Below, piece by piece: positions 61,617 to 64,000 of a DNA stretch of 64,000 nucleotides. The notes under the pieces are model-generated. The model was not told where the DNA came from. It did not search any database and saw nothing but the letters and a program-made list of their open reading frames with translations. A program made the translations under genes and the position numbers. The stretch is from contig CALWDE010000003.1 in the NCBI GenBank assembly GCA_944376605.1, positions 1 through 64,000 of the forward strand, read 5' to 3'. Within the stretch, counting starts at the first letter, position 1, and each line of letters begins with the position of its first letter. The stretch comes from an uncultured Bacilli bacterium (GTDB lineage: Bacteria > Bacillota_I > Bacilli_A > RFN20 > CAG-826).

Positions 61617-63742
61617 AAGACACTTTTCTCTCAGCACGACTTGTAGAACCTGATTTGATTCGCCTAGTTTTATTTAGCTCTTTATCTTATGAACCTTTTG
61701 ATGCCCTTCTTCTTGTGGACAAGAAAGATTATGTCCCTTTGAAGGCCAGCCGTATTAATAGTACTTCCAATGTTCTTATTGCAGAGTATCACTTGTCTAA
61801 ACCTTTAGAGCTTGGGCATTCTTATGCTTTATCGATTTATAATTATCCTTTGATTCCTCTTGATGTCTCTGAGGCTACTTCTTTTCCTGATTTTGAACAA
61901 AAGTATCGCTATATGGGAAATGATTTAGGCGCAACTTATCAAGAAGAATACACAGACTGGGCTGTCTGGGCACCTCTTGCAAGTTCCGTCGTTTTAAAAG
62001 TAAGAAGAGAAGATAATCTGACAGGCAGATGGCATTTCCGTGAGATGGAACGTTCAGAAAACGGGGTTTGGCGTCTCCGCTTAAAAGGGAATTACTCCTT
62101 AGCGCGTTATTTATATGTTGTTACCAATAGCGAAGTTACTGCGGAGGCTATTGACCCTTACGCAAAAGCTTCCGGGCCAAACGGGGAATATTCGGTTGTT
62201 TTAGATGTTAATCGCTGCGAAAAGATTGATGTTACTTTAAAAGCATCGGATGCTTTTAAAGAAAGCACAAAAGCGATTGTTTATGAAACTTCGCTGCGTG
62301 ATTTAACTGTGAATAAAGATTCTGACATTTTCCATAAAGCCCAGTATTTAGGGATGTGTGAAGAAGGCAGAAAAAGCAAGGGAGGGAATCCTGCTGGCTT
62401 AGATTATTTAGCAAGCTTAGGGATTAGCCATGTGCAAATTTTGCCTTTTTATGATTTCAGCACAATTGATGAACGTCACCCCTTAGCAAGTTATAACTGG
62501 GGATATGATCCAAAGCAGTATTTTGTGCCAGAAGGCTCTTATTGCTCTGATGTAGAAAATCCACTTTCACGTATTAATGAATGCCGAAAAATGATTGCCG
62601 CATTGCATCAAAAAGGGATGCGCGTGGTGATGGATGTTGTTTATAACCACGTTTATGAGTATCAACGTTCTTCCTTTGAAAAGATTGTTCCTAACTACTA
62701 TTTCCGCAGAAAAAGAGACGGAAGAATGGCGAATACGTCTTATTGTGGGGATGATGTGGCTTCTGAACGAGTCATGGTAAGAAAACTCATTGTGGATTCT
62801 TGCAAGCACTGGATTGATTTTTACGGGGTTAATGGTTTCCGTTTTGATTTAATGGGAATTTTAGATGTAGATACTTTGAAAGCCATTGAACGTTACGCAA
62901 AAAGCAAAGATCCTTCCTTCCTTTTATACGGAGAAGGATGGAATATGGGGGGAGAAGTTTCTGTTCCTCTTTCTCATATGGGGAATGCTTCTCTTTTGCC
63001 CGGCTACGGCTTCTTCAATGATTATTTCCGCGAAACAGTGAAGAAATTTTTGGCATGCGACATGTCGATTAAAGATGCGCTTAAGTTTGTCTATATGGGA
63101 TCTTGCCATCCTTATAGCTATATTGGCCCTAAATTTTTAAGCGCGAGTCAAAGTGTCAATTATATTGAATGTCATGACGATAAAACCTTCTTTGACTGGC
63201 TAAGCGATGCAAGAGGCGATTTGAGCAGTGAAGAAAAATTCGATTTAGCAAAGCTTGGTGTCGCTTTTGTTTTACTTTCTTATGGTATGCCCTTTTTACA
63301 TATGGGGCAGGAGTTAGGCTTAACCAAGTTTGGCAGAGGCAATACTTACAATTCTCCTGATGTTTATAATCAAATGCCATATCGCATCCTCGACGAGAGA
63401 AAAAGCATGTACGATTATTGTCGTTCCCTCATCGCTTTCCGCAAAAGCATTCCTGCTTTCGCAGAAGAGAATCCAAACCAAATTGGACCAAAAGTGGAAT
63501 TTGAAGATATTGGCGCAGCACTTCATGTTCACTTATCAGGAGATGGGCTTGGGAAATGGGAGGAACTCGATTTCTTCTTTAATCCCGCAAGAGAATCTCT
63601 TTCTTACGAATTTAAGGAAGACAAGATTATGGTTCTTGGGAAAAACGGCGATGTATCCGCCCCAGAATTTAAAATTAGACGTTTACTTGTTGCAGGAGAG
63701 AGCTTAGCTGCGACAGGAAGAAAGAAGAAATCGAAGGAATAG
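61613..63742 (+). CDS. pulA: type I pullulanase (GH13_14)
   Basis: 709 residues. N-terminal CBM48-like domain (WAVWAPLASSVVLKV), then the GH13 barrel: YNWGYDPKQYFVPEGSY (family hallmark of pullulanases), region I MDVVYNHV, region II GFRFDLMGI (nucleophile Asp), region III LLYGEGWNMG (acid Glu), and region IV YIECHDDKT. It cleaves alpha-1,6 branch points in pullulan and starch oligosaccharides. No signal peptide, so cytoplasmic: substrates must be imported first. ATGA overlap with acpS. Confidence 0.95.
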   Translation: MKDTFLSARLVEPDLIRLVLFSSLSYEPFDALLLVDKKDYVPLKASRINSTSNVLIAEYHLSKPLELGHSYALSIYNYPLIPLDVSEATSFPDFEQKYRYMGNDLGATYQEEYTDWAVWAPLASSVVLKVRREDNLTGRWHFREMERSENGVWRLRLKGNYSLARYLYVVTNSEVTAEAIDPYAKASGPNGEYSVVLDVNRCEKIDVTLKASDAFKESTKAIVYETSLRDLTVNKDSDIFHKAQYLGMCEEGRKSKGGNPAGLDYLASLGISHVQILPFYDFSTIDERHPLASYNWGYDPKQYFVPEGSYCSDVENPLSRINECRKMIAALHQKGMRVVMDVVYNHVYEYQRSSFEKIVPNYYFRRKRDGRMANTSYCGDDVASERVMVRKLIVDSCKHWIDFYGVNGFRFDLMGILDVDTLKAIERYAKSKDPSFLLYGEGWNMGGEVSVPLSHMGNASLLPGYGFFNDYFRETVKKFLACDMSIKDALKFVYMGSCHPYSYIGPKFLSASQSVNYIECHDDKTFFDWLSDARGDLSSEEKFDLAKLGVAFVLLSYGMPFLHMGQELGLTKFGRGNTYNSPDVYNQMPYRILDERKSMYDYCRSLIAFRKSIPAFAEENPNQIGPKVEFEDIGAALHVHLSGDGLGKWEELDFFFNPARESLSYEFKEDKIMVLGKNGDVSAPEFKIRRLLVAGESLAATGRKKKSKE

Positions 63743-63760
63743 GAGGAGTAAATCTCCTCC
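63742..63760 (+). promoter_or_regulatory. SD-like hairpin between pulA and ssb
   Basis: GGAGGAG (63742-63748) / CTCCTCC (63754-63760) with loop TAAAT starts at the last base of the pulA stop. There is no T tract, so it is not a terminator. The 5' arm is itself a perfect Shine-Dalgarno. The real ribosome site of the next gene (GGGGGAG, 63766-63772) follows. Confidence 0.45.
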
Positions 63761-63774
63761 AGAAAGGGGGAGAT

Positions 63775-64000
63775 ATGCTCTCTAGTATTTTTCTTACTGG
63801 CCGCTTAGGCGATGCGCTCGATGAACGGATCCGTTATGTTGAGGTAGACCGTATTATTCCGGGTCCTACTGGTACTTTTGCGACTGACCGCTTTCCTTGT
63901 CGCGGACTTTATGGTCCAAATGGGCGTTTTATGACCGCGCCAAAAGGGTCCTCTATTGTCATCAAAGGAAGACTAGAAATGGACGAGAAATATGGTCTTA
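63775..64000 (+). CDS. single-stranded DNA-binding protein-like, 5' part only
   Basis: 75 residues are visible before the window ends. MLSSIFLTGRLGDALDE and GSSIVIKGRLEMDEKYG follow the SSB OB-fold pattern (N-terminal V-x-L-x-G-R-L, later V-x-V-x-G-R-L). The middle is more divergent than in typical SSB (RIIPGPTGTFATDRFPC), so it could be a paralogue. The ATG follows a strong ribosome site, 32 nt after pulA. Confidence 0.6.
   Translation, partial: MLSSIFLTGRLGDALDERIRYVEVDRIIPGPTGTFATDRFPCRGLYGPNGRFMTAPKGSSIVIKGRLEMDEKYGL

Overview
The window looks like a chromosome segment of a low-GC, host-associated Bacillota (class Bacilli; probably one of the reduced, uncultured gut lineages near RF39, Acholeplasmatales or Erysipelotrichales). 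This is inferred from gene content: a Bacillus-type rimP-nusA-ylxR-ylxQ-infB-rbfA operon, rpsO-pnp, typA, an RNase J-family protein, an FtsK/SpoIIIE translocase, and CcpA-type cre boxes in front of starch genes. TGA serves as a stop codon, so the mycoplasma code is not in use. No rRNA, tRNA or complete insertion sequence was seen.

Layout. 1-13 kb is accessory: three ATPases of the AAA_14/DUF4143 type, an ADP-ribosylglycohydrolase, a Fic remnant, a frameshifted small membrane gene, small lipoproteins, PnuC, two GNAT acetyltransferases and a phage-type KilA-N protein, with long intergenic stretches full of short tandem and inverted repeats. 13-19.8 kb holds an aldo/keto reductase, a GH31 alpha-glucosidase, a nitroreductase, DegV and a cre-controlled surface protein with starch-binding-like modules. 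19.8-25.1 kb is the nusA-infB operon. 25.1-30 kb interrupts the usual infB-rbfA-truB-ribF order with a fourth DUF4143 ATPase, a zinc-ribbon membrane protein, a roughly 550-nt GC-rich structured RNA candidate and a WYL-like regulator. 30-34.8 kb: ppa, ttcA, truB, ribF and an amidohydrolase. 34.8-38.4 kb: two more cre-controlled starch-binding surface proteins and a small membrane protein. 38.45-38.58 kb: an orphan, cre-preceded, pseudoknotted small RNA with its own terminator. 38.6-48.5 kb: typA, a GT2 glycosyltransferase, two large serine-linker lipoproteins and glutamine-dependent nadE. 48.6-53.1 kb: rpsO, pnp and an ATPase plus TOPRIM-like pair that resembles a defence module. 53.2-58.5 kb: a glp-like FAD/Fe-S oxidoreductase operon with a DUF1667-phosphodiesterase fusion and a degenerate RNase J. 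58.6-64 kb: ftsK, acpS, pullulanase and the start of ssb.

How the parts fit. Pullulanase, GH31 and three surface proteins with SusE/F-like or CBM26-like modules form an alpha-glucan capture and debranching set. The three surface proteins and the orphan sRNA carry good cre boxes, so they probably form one carbon-catabolite regulon that includes a regulatory RNA. The most unusual signals are the large RNA at 28.4-28.95 kb, the cre-sRNA at 38.5 kb, the ATPase/TOPRIM pair at 51.3-53.1 kb, and tandem repeats of exactly 23 bp just 5' of two DUF4143 ATPase genes, with a third 23-bp array elsewhere.
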